From: Bacteroidia bacterium
Lineage (GTDB): Bacteria; Bacteroidota; Bacteroidia; Cytophagales; Cyclobacteriaceae
Length of the DNA: 12,590 nucleotides
Assembly (NCBI GenBank): GCA_025356795.1
Contig: JANXRR010000610.1
Location: 1 to 12,590, forward strand
Direction of reading: 5' to 3'
Position 1 is the stretch's first letter. Each line of letters starts with the position of its first letter. A program made the position numbers and the translations under genes. Positions 1 to 6,253 of the stretch are shown one piece after another. The notes beneath the pieces are model-generated. The model worked only from the letters and a program-made list of their open reading frames with translations. It did no database searches and was not told the DNA's origin.

Positions 1-816
1 TGCATTTTCTACCGGGTCCCAGTTCCAATAGCCTCCAAAGTTTAATGTTTCATACGCCCAATAACCACCCATTAAAATCCCCAATCCTAAAACAGCTCCT
101 CCTAATAATGTCCACGGTAAAGCGGGTTTTATCCACTCGGAATATTTTTTTTGCCACAGGCCAGCAATGCAAAATGAAAAGGGCACCAGCGTTAGTGCAA
201 AACCTAAGAAAAGCGTTGGCGGATGGATTACCATCCAATAGTTTTGAAGCAGCGGGTTTAATCCGGTTCCGTCTTTGGGTATAAATTCTGGTTGCGATTT
301 AAAAATGGGAGCATCCATTGCATCCCTTAACAAGATGAATGGCGAGCTGCCTATTTTGATATTTATTGCTGGTATTACCACACCAAGAATCATGGAAGCG
401 AGAAACACTTGCACGCTGCAAAATACCACCATTGTTGATGCTTCCCAGCTTTTTTGGGTTTGGATAAGAATAAGCCCAATGATGGCTTCCCAAAACATCC
501 ATAACAGAAAACTTCCTTCTTGGCCATTCCAAAAACTTGAAATGATATATTGAGTTTCTAAATGTCGCGATGAGTGAGAATAAGCATAATGGTATTCGAA
601 GTAATGATTATTGATGATAAAGAACAGGCAAAAAGCTATTCCAAAAATAGAGGCTACATGAGAATAGAAAGCAACCCTGCCATTAAAGAGCCAAGCTTTT
701 TTTTGCTCAGGATTATTCTCACTATGAGCTTTAAAATAAGCAAATACTGCTAATGCGGAGGTTACAAAGGAAGTGATGACAAATAAATGGCCAAGATTGC
801 CGATAAGATAATGCAT
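1..816 (-). CDS. ccmF: Cytochrome c maturation protein CcmF, N-terminal part (cut by window edge)
   Basis: CcmF is the membrane heme lyase component that attaches heme to apocytochrome c outside the cytoplasmic membrane. I translated this by hand: an ATG at 816 opens a frame of 272 codons that runs to base 1 without a stop, so the 3' part is missing. The protein has many hydrophobic segments. Conserved CcmF blocks are visible: WNGQEGSFLLW (residues 96-106), NPLLQNYWMVIHPP (187-200, with a likely heme-related His198), and the tryptophan-rich WWD segment near residues 250-272 ending GGYWNWDPVENA, exactly at the window edge. The family is usually above 600 residues, so less than half is here. 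It lies 34 bp downstream of ccmE on the same strand and is probably co-transcribed with it. No clear ribosome binding site precedes the start, as is common in Bacteroidota. CcsA or CcmC also carry WWD motifs, but the length and the WNGQEGS block favour CcmF. Confidence 0.95.
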   Translation of the reverse strand, partial: MHYLIGNLGHLFVITSFVTSALAVFAYFKAHSENNPEQKKAWLFNGRVAFYSHVASIFGIAFCLFFIINNHYFEYHYAYSHSSRHLETQYIISSFWNGQEGSFLLWMFWEAIIGLILIQTQKSWEASTMVVFCSVQVFLASMILGVVIPAINIKIGSSPFILLRDAMDAPIFKSQPEFIPKDGTGLNPLLQNYWMVIHPPTLFLGFALTLVPFSFCIAGLWQKKYSEWIKPALPWTLLGGAVLGLGILMGGYWAYETLNFGGYWNWDPVENA

Positions 817-850
817 AAGCGCTAACTGATTTTTGTTGGATCAACAATTA

Positions 851-1261
851 TTAAACGCCAGCTTTTAATTTTTGCTCTTGATATTTGGAAGGACACTTTA
901 ATAAAATCTTTTCTGCTACAAACTTATTGCCTTGATACTCACCAATCACCACAATTTTCTCTGATTTGCCTAAGTCTGCGGGCACGGGTTCATTATAAAT
1001 TACTTTCTCTTCCTTGTTTTTTTCGTCTACCAGAAGAAATGAACACGAAAGCCTATCCATACTTTTTTCTAAACCAATGATCTCTCCATTACTGTCTTTT
1101 TTCAATGAGCCAACAATGTGAATACTGGAAGTTTTGCCAGCCTCGGCCATCTGATAGGCTTGATCAAAATCAACATAAGTACTTGCATCTCCAGCAGTGG
1201 CTATGATTATTCCTATGGCAGCGGCAATTATTACAATGGTAATCAAATATGATTTTTTCAT
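851..1261 (-). CDS. ccmE: Cytochrome c maturation heme chaperone CcmE, CxxxY type
   Basis: CcmE is a membrane-anchored heme chaperone that binds heme covalently and passes it from CcmC/CcmD to CcmF. From the start chosen here (MKKSYLITIV) the protein has 136 residues: one N-terminal membrane anchor (about 4-22) and a small beta-barrel domain. The segment VVIGEYQGNKFVAEKIL (104-120) aligns with the conserved end of the barrel. The heme-binding site reads KCPSKY, so Cys123 and Tyr127 form a CxxxY motif in place of the HxxxY of the E. coli protein. An in-frame ATG at 1291 would add ten residues (MFVKQKNLSV). I prefer 1261 because a charged MKKS run directly before the anchor is typical, and a promoter-like TAACTTTG box lies between the two starts. 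It sits between the ccmD-like gene and ccmF. Confidence 0.93.
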   Translation of the reverse strand: MKKSYLITIVIIAAAIGIIIATAGDASTYVDFDQAYQMAEAGKTSSIHIVGSLKKDSNGEIIGLEKSMDRLSCSFLLVDEKNKEEKVIYNEPVPADLGKSEKIVVIGEYQGNKFVAEKILLKCPSKYQEQKLKAGV

Positions 1262-1288
1262 TACACTCAGGTTCTTTTGTTTAACAAA

Positions 1289-1296
1289 CAAAGTTA
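1289..1296 (-). promoter_or_regulatory. Possible Bacteroidota -7 box (TAACTTTG) before ccmE
   Basis: Read on the minus strand this is TAACTTTG, an exact match to the known Bacteroidota consensus TAnnTTTG. It ends 27 bases before the ATG at 1261. The region expected for the -33 element is T-rich but lacks a clear TTTG. It may give ccmE and ccmF some expression independent of the upstream genes. An AT-only-type inverted repeat, TTTGTTT/AAACAAA around AAC, overlaps it (1276-1292). A single box is weak evidence because such 8-mers occur by chance. Confidence 0.3.
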
Positions 1297-1326
1297 AGTC
1301 AAGATGCCTAGGAAATTGGTGATTCC

Positions 1327-1551
1327 TTATTTTTTTTCCGCAGCCCTCTTTTCTAACCTTGATATTTTACGATCGATTAAAACAAGGTAAGTAAGAATAC
1401 CTCCCAAGATGATGGTGATAATGGCGACAACCACATAAATTTTTCCATCAGCGCGCATGGCATCAGCCATCTCTGCCTCTGGTTGAGCAGCACATAAATT
1501 TGAAATGCCAGATAAGCCCGCGACCGTCAAAACTTTAAAAAGATTTTTCAT
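1327..1551 (-). CDS. ccmD: CcmD-like small membrane protein
   Basis: This 74-residue protein sits between ccmC and ccmE, the normal place for ccmD. CcmD is a small membrane protein that helps release heme-loaded CcmE from CcmC. The sequence shows an N-terminal hydrophobic segment that looks like a signal peptide (about 1-22, ending LCAAQPE), a short polar stretch, a membrane helix (about 38-60), and a positively charged tail (DRKISRLEKRAAEKK), which is the usual CcmD cytoplasmic end. Its ATG overlaps the ccmC stop in an ATGA junction (1548-1551), which points to translational coupling. Classical CcmD proteins are often shorter and lack the N-terminal extension, so this is a longer form. The call rests on position, topology and the charged tail, since the family is poorly conserved in sequence. 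Confidence 0.8.
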   Translation of the reverse strand: MKNLFKVLTVAGLSGISNLCAAQPEAEMADAMRADGKIYVVVAIITIILGGILTYLVLIDRKISRLEKRAAEKK

Positions 1552-2216
1552 TTTCCATTGTCTAATAGAATTTCCTCTACATTTTTCATTCGGATTCTAA
1601 GACTTGCAATCCATATCCCCAAAAGTATCCATCCAATACAAGCAGGGTAAAAAACAAGTCTCATCCGGCTGTCCAAATCGTACATATTAAAACCAGGATT
1701 ACCTCCGTTTCCGGGATGCATTGAGCTTGTCATTCGCGGAATAATGAAAATCAAAGGGATCATCGCCACAAAGGCAAAAATATTATATACAGCACTTAAA
1801 CGAGCTTTTTGCTCTTCATTTTCAATAGACCCCCTCAACACGAAATACGCAAAGTAGACCAAGATAGAAATGGCAGCTCCGTTTTGTTTTGGATCTCCAT
1901 GCCAAGGTGAACCCCACGTATAATTTGCCCAAACCATGCCCGTTAAAATACCTAAAATACCAAAGGCTAATCCTGCATTTGCATACGCAACAGAAATAGT
2001 ATCGAGGCAACCATTTGGCTTGCGCAGATAACGGATTGCATTATAAAAGGAAATGCCAAACATCGCCACCATGGTGAACCACATTGGCACATGAAAGTAC
2101 AGCCCACGAATAGTCTCATTAACAATTGGCAGCCTGGGAACAGAAAAAAGTAGACCTCCTATAAAAGAATAGAATAGTAAAATAATAGAAAGGTATTTCC
2201 ACCACGTATTGTTCAT
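1548..2216 (-). CDS. ccmC: Heme exporter/handling protein CcmC
   Basis: CcmC is an integral membrane protein that presents heme to CcmE on the outer face of the membrane. The 222-residue sequence has about six hydrophobic segments, the expected length and topology. The external tryptophan-rich motif is WGSPWHGDPKQNGA (101-114), a variant of the proteobacterial WGTWWVWDARLT. The two heme-ligand histidine candidates are His42 in YFHVPMWF and His167 in SSMHPGN. Both positions agree with the CcmC pattern of one His before and one after the WWD segment. The gene lies 10 bp downstream of ccmB and overlaps the ccmD-like gene by 4 bp (ATGA). CcsA-type proteins also have a WWD motif but are longer and sit with ResB, which is not present here. 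Confidence 0.94.
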   Translation of the reverse strand: MNNTWWKYLSIILLFYSFIGGLLFSVPRLPIVNETIRGLYFHVPMWFTMVAMFGISFYNAIRYLRKPNGCLDTISVAYANAGLAFGILGILTGMVWANYTWGSPWHGDPKQNGAAISILVYFAYFVLRGSIENEEQKARLSAVYNIFAFVAMIPLIFIIPRMTSSMHPGNGGNPGFNMYDLDSRMRLVFYPACIGWILLGIWIASLRIRMKNVEEILLDNGK

Positions 2217-2226
2217 GAAATGCTGC

Positions 2227-2877
2227 TTAGCTGCGCCAAATATAAGGGAAGAGCAGGTAAGAGATTGCTGCTACCAAACAATTAATTGAAGCTAAGATAA
2301 TTAGCTCATCATAACTTACCGATCGGGCCAACCCATCAATACAATTTTTAGTGATTTTTATTGATAAAAGAAGAATTGAGATAATTATGGGAAAGCTTAA
2401 AACTGCCATTAAAATATTGCTATTATTGGCCTTTGCGGCAATACCCGAAAGCAGCGTGAGCGAGGAGGCAAATGCCAGAGATGTTAAAAGAATGGTAATT
2501 AGGAATAGAAAGAGATCGGCAATCGGGTTGCTCAAAAAAACAGTAAACAGAACAAATCCGGCAAGCGAAAGAAGGCTACAAAGAAAAAAATTGTAACAAA
2601 CCTTAGCTATAATAACCTCTTCAGGTCTCACGATAGAATAGAAATAAATGTCTTCCCCTTTTTTCTCCCCAATAAAGCTTTTGGCAACAGTGTTTACAGT
2701 TGTGAACAAAAGGGTGATCCAAAAAAGCGCGCTCCAACTTGTGGCATCGACAACCCTAAATCCAAAAGCCATATAACTAATAAAAACAGTGCATCCCAGA
2801 TAAATAAGCAATCCTGAGATGACAGCTTTCCTGCGTATCTCCAGGTTTATTTCTTTTTTTATTAATGCAATTATCAA
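2227..2877 (-). CDS. ccmB: Heme ABC transporter permease CcmB, TTG start
   Basis: CcmB is the permease that, with the ATPase CcmA and with CcmC, works in releasing heme-loaded CcmE. The protein is 216 residues with about six membrane segments, the normal length for CcmB. The N-terminus LIKKEINLEIRRK followed by FTTVNTVAKSFIGEKKGEDIYFY (about 58-80, split by family-conserved positions such as the EKKGE run) fits this family well. The start is TTG at 2877-2875. The first internal Met is residue 36, which would remove the conserved start region, so TTG is the better choice. Only 2 bp separate it from the stop of the Wzz-like gene upstream, which suggests translational coupling and read-through from that gene. 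No ccmA is found next to it. Confidence 0.9.
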   Translation of the reverse strand: MIIALIKKEINLEIRRKAVISGLLIYLGCTVFISYMAFGFRVVDATSWSALFWITLLFTTVNTVAKSFIGEKKGEDIYFYSIVRPEEVIIAKVCYNFFLCSLLSLAGFVLFTVFLSNPIADLFLFLITILLTSLAFASSLTLLSGIAAKANNSNILMAVLSFPIIISILLLSIKITKNCIDGLARSVSYDELIILASINCLVAAISYLLFPYIWRS

Positions 2878-2879
2878 GT

Positions 2880-3902
2880 TTAGGACAAAGTAGAGAGGTA
2901 TCTATTAAAACTAAGTAAAGCGACAATAACGTAGCCAAGGGCAAACGCTATTAAAACAAAAATCAATATTGATTTTGCAATTCCAGGACTTGCCGGTTCG
3001 GTAAACTCGGTAAAGCCAGTGACTACCTCAAAAGCTGGTTTTATGTATAGTTCCCTATCAATGGCTTGAATTTCGTTATAGAGATTTATGTCTTGATTAT
3101 AAATTTGGATAGGATCGGTTACTGCCTTGTCACTCAAAATAACATTGTTAGAGCCTTGCCTGCTTTGTTGAGCCATACTCTGATAGTTCTGGAAAATAAC
3201 TTTTTTAAGGCTATCAAGTTTCATTGATTCAGATTCAAGCTTCTTTTTTTTAAGTATTAAGTTGATACTATCAATGTCAATTCTTTTTTTAATAAATGGA
3301 TCAGTTCGAAAATATTTAATAAGAGCAGTTTCCAGTGGCTTAATAGAAGTTGGAGAATTTACCTGTACTGTGATTTCAAAAGAATGGCGGTTTTCGATTT
3401 TTAACCTACCGATGAGTTGATCTATAAGTTTGGTGTCTTTTTTTTCGGATAAGTTTCTTATTTTTTCCGAAAGTATCTCTAAATCAATTACTTCCTCCTC
3501 AGAAACGAAAGGTTTTGACATAAAAGAGGAAATACTGTCGCCAAGTTTTTGAGAAATTTGAAGAGTTTTTGCCAATCCTATCTTATTTTTCTCTTTAGCT
3601 AGCTGGTTTAGTTTCCCGACTGTTTCATTGAGCATTCTTGTATTAAGGTAGGTGCTATTAATAATCATTGTTGACTCATAATATTTTTTTGTGATAATAC
3701 CTTTCGAATAGAGAACTGCTCCTACTACCGAAATTAAAAAGAGTAAAATAAAAAGTGTTTTGTTCTGGGTAGGAATTTGCCTTAGCCCTGCCAAAGCCCG
3801 CAGGAAACCCATTCCTACATTATTAAAGAAATCTCCAATTTTCGAAAATAAGACCCCAAGATCAATTTCGTCAGATGGCACAGGTTTTTGCGGATTCTCC
3901 AT
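2880..3902 (-). CDS. Wzz-like polysaccharide chain-length determinant / co-polymerase
   Basis: Proteins of this type sit in the inner membrane and control the chain length of O-antigen or capsule made by Wzy-dependent systems. The 340-residue sequence has the typical layout: a cytoplasmic N-terminal part (1-48), one membrane helix (about 49-66), a long charged and helical periplasmic domain (about 70-305, with coiled-coil-like runs near 215-240), and a second helix (about 309-331) preceded by the Pro-rich EPASPG (302-307), which is the usual PCP signature. There is no C-terminal tyrosine kinase domain, and no kinase gene is next to it. The gene is transcribed away from the sugar genes and directly into ccmB. 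The family call rests on topology and the proline motif, because these proteins diverge strongly in sequence. The exact polymer is unknown. Confidence 0.8.
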   Translation of the reverse strand: MENPQKPVPSDEIDLGVLFSKIGDFFNNVGMGFLRALAGLRQIPTQNKTLFILLFLISVVGAVLYSKGIITKKYYESTMIINSTYLNTRMLNETVGKLNQLAKEKNKIGLAKTLQISQKLGDSISSFMSKPFVSEEEVIDLEILSEKIRNLSEKKDTKLIDQLIGRLKIENRHSFEITVQVNSPTSIKPLETALIKYFRTDPFIKKRIDIDSINLILKKKKLESESMKLDSLKKVIFQNYQSMAQQSRQGSNNVILSDKAVTDPIQIYNQDINLYNEIQAIDRELYIKPAFEVVTGFTEFTEPASPGIAKSILIFVLIAFALGYVIVALLSFNRYLSTLS

Positions 3903-3927
3903 TAGTAAAAATTACAATGTTTAAATT

Positions 3928-3939
3928 TTAAGTACTTAA
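3928..3939. repeat. 12-bp perfect palindrome TTAAGTACTTAA
   Basis: TTAAGTACTTAA equals its own reverse complement. It lies in the divergent spacer and partly overlaps the plus-strand promoter-like box. Its inner TAAGTACT (3929-3936) occurs again at 3959-3966, just before the ATG at 3971. This layout could be a binding site for a dimeric regulator, but that is inference; AT-rich short palindromes also arise by chance. Confidence 0.5.
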
Positions 3940-3958
3940 TTTGCGCACGAAATTACGG

Positions 3959-3966
3959 TAAGTACT
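3959..3966 (+). repeat. Second copy of TAAGTACT, exactly 30 bp from the first
   Basis: TAAGTACT at 3959-3966 repeats 3929-3936 without mismatch at a distance of 30 bp, close to three helical turns. The copy ends 4 bp before the start codon of the first sugar gene. A protein bound here could block translation initiation or the plus promoter. Function is unproven. Confidence 0.4.
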
Positions 3967-3970
3967 CTCC

Positions 3971-4999
3971 ATGTCAAAACAAGAAGTTATTTTAGTTACC
4001 GGGGCTGCTGGGTTTATTGGGTTTCATCTGTCTCAAAAACTTTGCGACTTGGATTTTTCTGTCATTGGCCTCGACAACCTCAATCCTTATTATGAAGTCA
4101 CCTTAAAAGAATCTCGACTCCATCTATTATTAAGAAATAAGAAGTTCAAATTTTATAAAGATGAACTTACTGACAAACAAGCTGTAGACAGTCTCTTTGC
4201 GCAAAATGAAATAGATTATGTGGTTAATCTTGCTGCTCAGGCAGGCGTTGGCCATTCAATTACCCATCCCTATGCTTATCTAGAAAGTAATATGCATGGG
4301 TTCTTAAATATTTTGGAAGCGTGTAGAAATTACAAACCAAAGCATTTAATTTATGCTTCTTCTAGTTCTGTGTATGGAGCCAATCGATCCATGCCCTTCT
4401 CAACGCGTGATAATGTTGACCATCCGTTAGCTTTGTATGCAGCCTCGAAAAAAGCGAATGAGTTGATGGCTCATGCATATTCCAATCTTTATAATTTGCC
4501 TACTACTGGCCTTCGATTCTTCTCTGCCTACGGAACTTATGGAAGACCCGATATGGCATTGTTTATTTTTACAAAGGCTATATTAGAAGGCCGTGCTATA
4601 AACGTGTATAATCATGGCAAGATGAGACGCGACTTCACTTACGTGGATGACATTGTCGAAGGCATTGTTAGGCTTCTACCCAAAATACCTACTCAAAATG
4701 AAAAATGGGATGCCCTTCATCCAGACCCATCAACAAGTTTTGCCCCATACAAGCTTTTCAATATTGGAAACAACCAATCTGTAGAACTGCTATACTTCAT
4801 TGAGGTATTAGAAAATAAATTGGGCAAAAAAGCAGTTAAAAATTTCCTTCCGCTCCAAGAAGGCGATGTTCTTGAATCAAAAGCAGATATTACAGACCTA
4901 GAAAATGAGATAGGATTTAAGCCATCAACCTCAATAGAAGATGGAATTAGTAAATTCGTGGATTGGTATTTAGAGTATTATAAAATCAATAATAAATAG
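3971..4999 (+). CDS. UDP-glucuronate 4-epimerase (extended SDR)
   Basis: The likely reaction is UDP-glucuronate to UDP-galacturonate, a cytoplasmic step that supplies galacturonic acid for a surface polysaccharide. The 342-residue protein is an extended short-chain dehydrogenase: NAD-binding GAAGFIG (11-17), SSSSVYG (130-136), and the catalytic pair Tyr156 and Lys160 in YAASK. The blocks NLAAQAGVGHSI (86-97) and YGRPDMALF followed later by HGKMRRDFTYVDDI are typical of bacterial UDP-glucuronate 4-epimerases and differ from GalE and from TviC/WbpP. It is the first gene of the plus-strand operon and ends 3 bp before the dehydrogenase. No UDP-glucose dehydrogenase for its substrate is in the window. 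Because it is next to a UDP-HexNAc dehydrogenase, action on an N-acetylated uronate is possible but less supported by the motifs. Confidence 0.88.
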   Translation: MSKQEVILVTGAAGFIGFHLSQKLCDLDFSVIGLDNLNPYYEVTLKESRLHLLLRNKKFKFYKDELTDKQAVDSLFAQNEIDYVVNLAAQAGVGHSITHPYAYLESNMHGFLNILEACRNYKPKHLIYASSSSVYGANRSMPFSTRDNVDHPLALYAASKKANELMAHAYSNLYNLPTTGLRFFSAYGTYGRPDMALFIFTKAILEGRAINVYNHGKMRRDFTYVDDIVEGIVRLLPKIPTQNEKWDALHPDPSTSFAPYKLFNIGNNQSVELLYFIEVLENKLGKKAVKNFLPLQEGDVLESKADITDLENEIGFKPSTSIEDGISKFVDWYLEYYKINNK

Positions 5000-5002
5000 T
5001 GT

Positions 5003-6253
5003 ATGGACAAAATTGGTGTAATCGGGTTGGGCTATGTTGGTCTTCCACTTGCGGTGGAGTTTGGTAAAATAATTGACGTAGTTGGTTTTGACATCAACAA
5101 GGAAAGGATTGCCGAATTAAAAACCGGTTTTGACCGAACCAAAGAGGTTGATAATAAGGAACTTTTAGAATCTAATAAGCTCACGTTCTCTTTCGAGCTG
5201 GCGGATTTAAAAAATGTAAATTACTTTATTATTACTGTTCCCACCCCAGTTGATGAGTTTAAAAAACCAGACCTTACACCACTTATCAAAGCCAGTGAAA
5301 CAGTGGGGAAAGCCTTGAAAAAAAATGATGTTGTAATCTATGAGTCCACCGTCTATCCAGGCTGCACGGAAGAAGTTTGTGTTCCCGTCCTTGAAAAAGT
5401 AAGCGGGTTAAAATTCAACCAAGATTTCTTTTGCGGCTATTCTCCTGAGCGGATAAATCCAGGCGATAAGCTCCATAGAGTCACTACTATTAAGAAGGTG
5501 ACCAGCGGCAGTACACCGGAAATTGCAGAGAAAGTAAACCAGCTTTATCTTAAAATCATAAAAGCAGGTACACACAAAGCCTCTTCACTAAAGGTAGCAG
5601 AAGCCGCCAAGGTGATCGAAAACTCGCAGCGTGATGTAAATATTGCATTTGTAAATGAACTGGCTTTGATTTTTGAACGAATGGGCATAGACACCCACGA
5701 GGTTCTTGAGGCTGCGGGTACCAAATGGAATTTTCTTCCCTTCAAACCAGGGCTGGTAGGAGGTCATTGCATTGGTGTCGATCCATATTATCTTACCCAC
5801 AAGGCTGAAAGTCTTGGCTATCACCCAGAAGTGATACTCTCAGGCCGTAGAATAAATGATAACATGGGTGTTCATATTGCCAACTGCGTAATCAAATTGA
5901 TGGCAAAAAATGAATTACCAATTTTCAAAGCAGATGTATTGGTGCTGGGCGTTACATTTAAAGAGAACTGCCCGGATATACGCAACAGCAAAGTGGTTGA
6001 CGTGATTAGAGAATTGCAGAGTTTCGGAACTAACGTGGAAGTTTTTGATCCCCAAGCTGATGCCAAAGAAGTAAAACACGAGTATGATCTCAACTTGGTG
6101 AGCAACCTTTCCAAAAAATACCATGCAGTGGTTTTGGCTGTTGGCCATGACGATTTCAAACAATTGGACTGGTCTCAGTTCACGACTTCAAAAACAGTTG
6201 TGTATGATGTAAAAGGCTCGCTGGATAAATCCAAAATTACAGCCCGACTTTAA
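5003..6253 (+). CDS. UDP-N-acetylhexosamine 6-dehydrogenase, WbpO/TviB type
   Basis: The enzyme oxidises C6 of a UDP-N-acetylhexosamine with NAD in two steps to give the uronic acid. The 416-residue sequence shows the N-terminal NAD-binding GLGYVGL (8-14), the central block AEAAKVIENSQRDVNIA (199-215), the catalytic Cys256 in GGHCIGVDPYYL, and the C-terminal domain motif VTFKENCPDIRNSK (317-330). The QRDVNIA and GTKWNFLPFKPG segments match the WbpO/TviB branch (UDP-GalNAc or UDP-GlcNAc) and not the UDP-glucose dehydrogenases. In this cluster the most sensible product is UDP-GlcNAcA, which the WlbA/WbpE/WbpD homologues downstream would use. The preferred substrate cannot be read from sequence. 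It lies 3 bp after the epimerase, and its stop directly touches the galE start. Confidence 0.9.
   Translation: MDKIGVIGLGYVGLPLAVEFGKIIDVVGFDINKERIAELKTGFDRTKEVDNKELLESNKLTFSFELADLKNVNYFIITVPTPVDEFKKPDLTPLIKASETVGKALKKNDVVIYESTVYPGCTEEVCVPVLEKVSGLKFNQDFFCGYSPERINPGDKLHRVTTIKKVTSGSTPEIAEKVNQLYLKIIKAGTHKASSLKVAEAAKVIENSQRDVNIAFVNELALIFERMGIDTHEVLEAAGTKWNFLPFKPGLVGGHCIGVDPYYLTHKAESLGYHPEVILSGRRINDNMGVHIANCVIKLMAKNELPIFKADVLVLGVTFKENCPDIRNSKVVDVIRELQSFGTNVEVFDPQADAKEVKHEYDLNLVSNLSKKYHAVVLAVGHDDFKQLDWSQFTTSKTVVYDVKGSLDKSKITARL

Larger units (their letters stand above)
3903..3970. promoter_or_regulatory. Divergent promoter region between the Wzz/Ccm and nucleotide-sugar operons
   Basis: This 68-bp AT-rich spacer lies between two divergently transcribed gene sets and must hold their start signals unless these lie inside the genes. 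On the plus strand TTAATTTG (3936-3943) is one mismatch from TAnnTTTG. On the minus strand TAATTTCG (3948-3955) is also one mismatch away. Neither has a convincing -33 TTTG at the right distance. The two boxes are only a few bases apart, so opposing polymerases would compete. The palindrome and direct repeat described separately overlap the region. Confidence 0.5.

Noticed and set aside
45..553. Plus-strand frames of 79 and 92 codons
   Set aside because: They lie antisense to the clear ccmF coding sequence, have no recognisable domain and read as shadows of it.
2351..2596. Plus-strand 81-codon frame
   Set aside because: It is antisense to ccmB, basic and low in structure, with no start signal. 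It is explained by the reverse of a membrane protein gene.
5545..6163. Several minus-strand frames of 66-95 codons
   Set aside because: They oppose the well-conserved dehydrogenase gene, whose motifs are continuous through this stretch.
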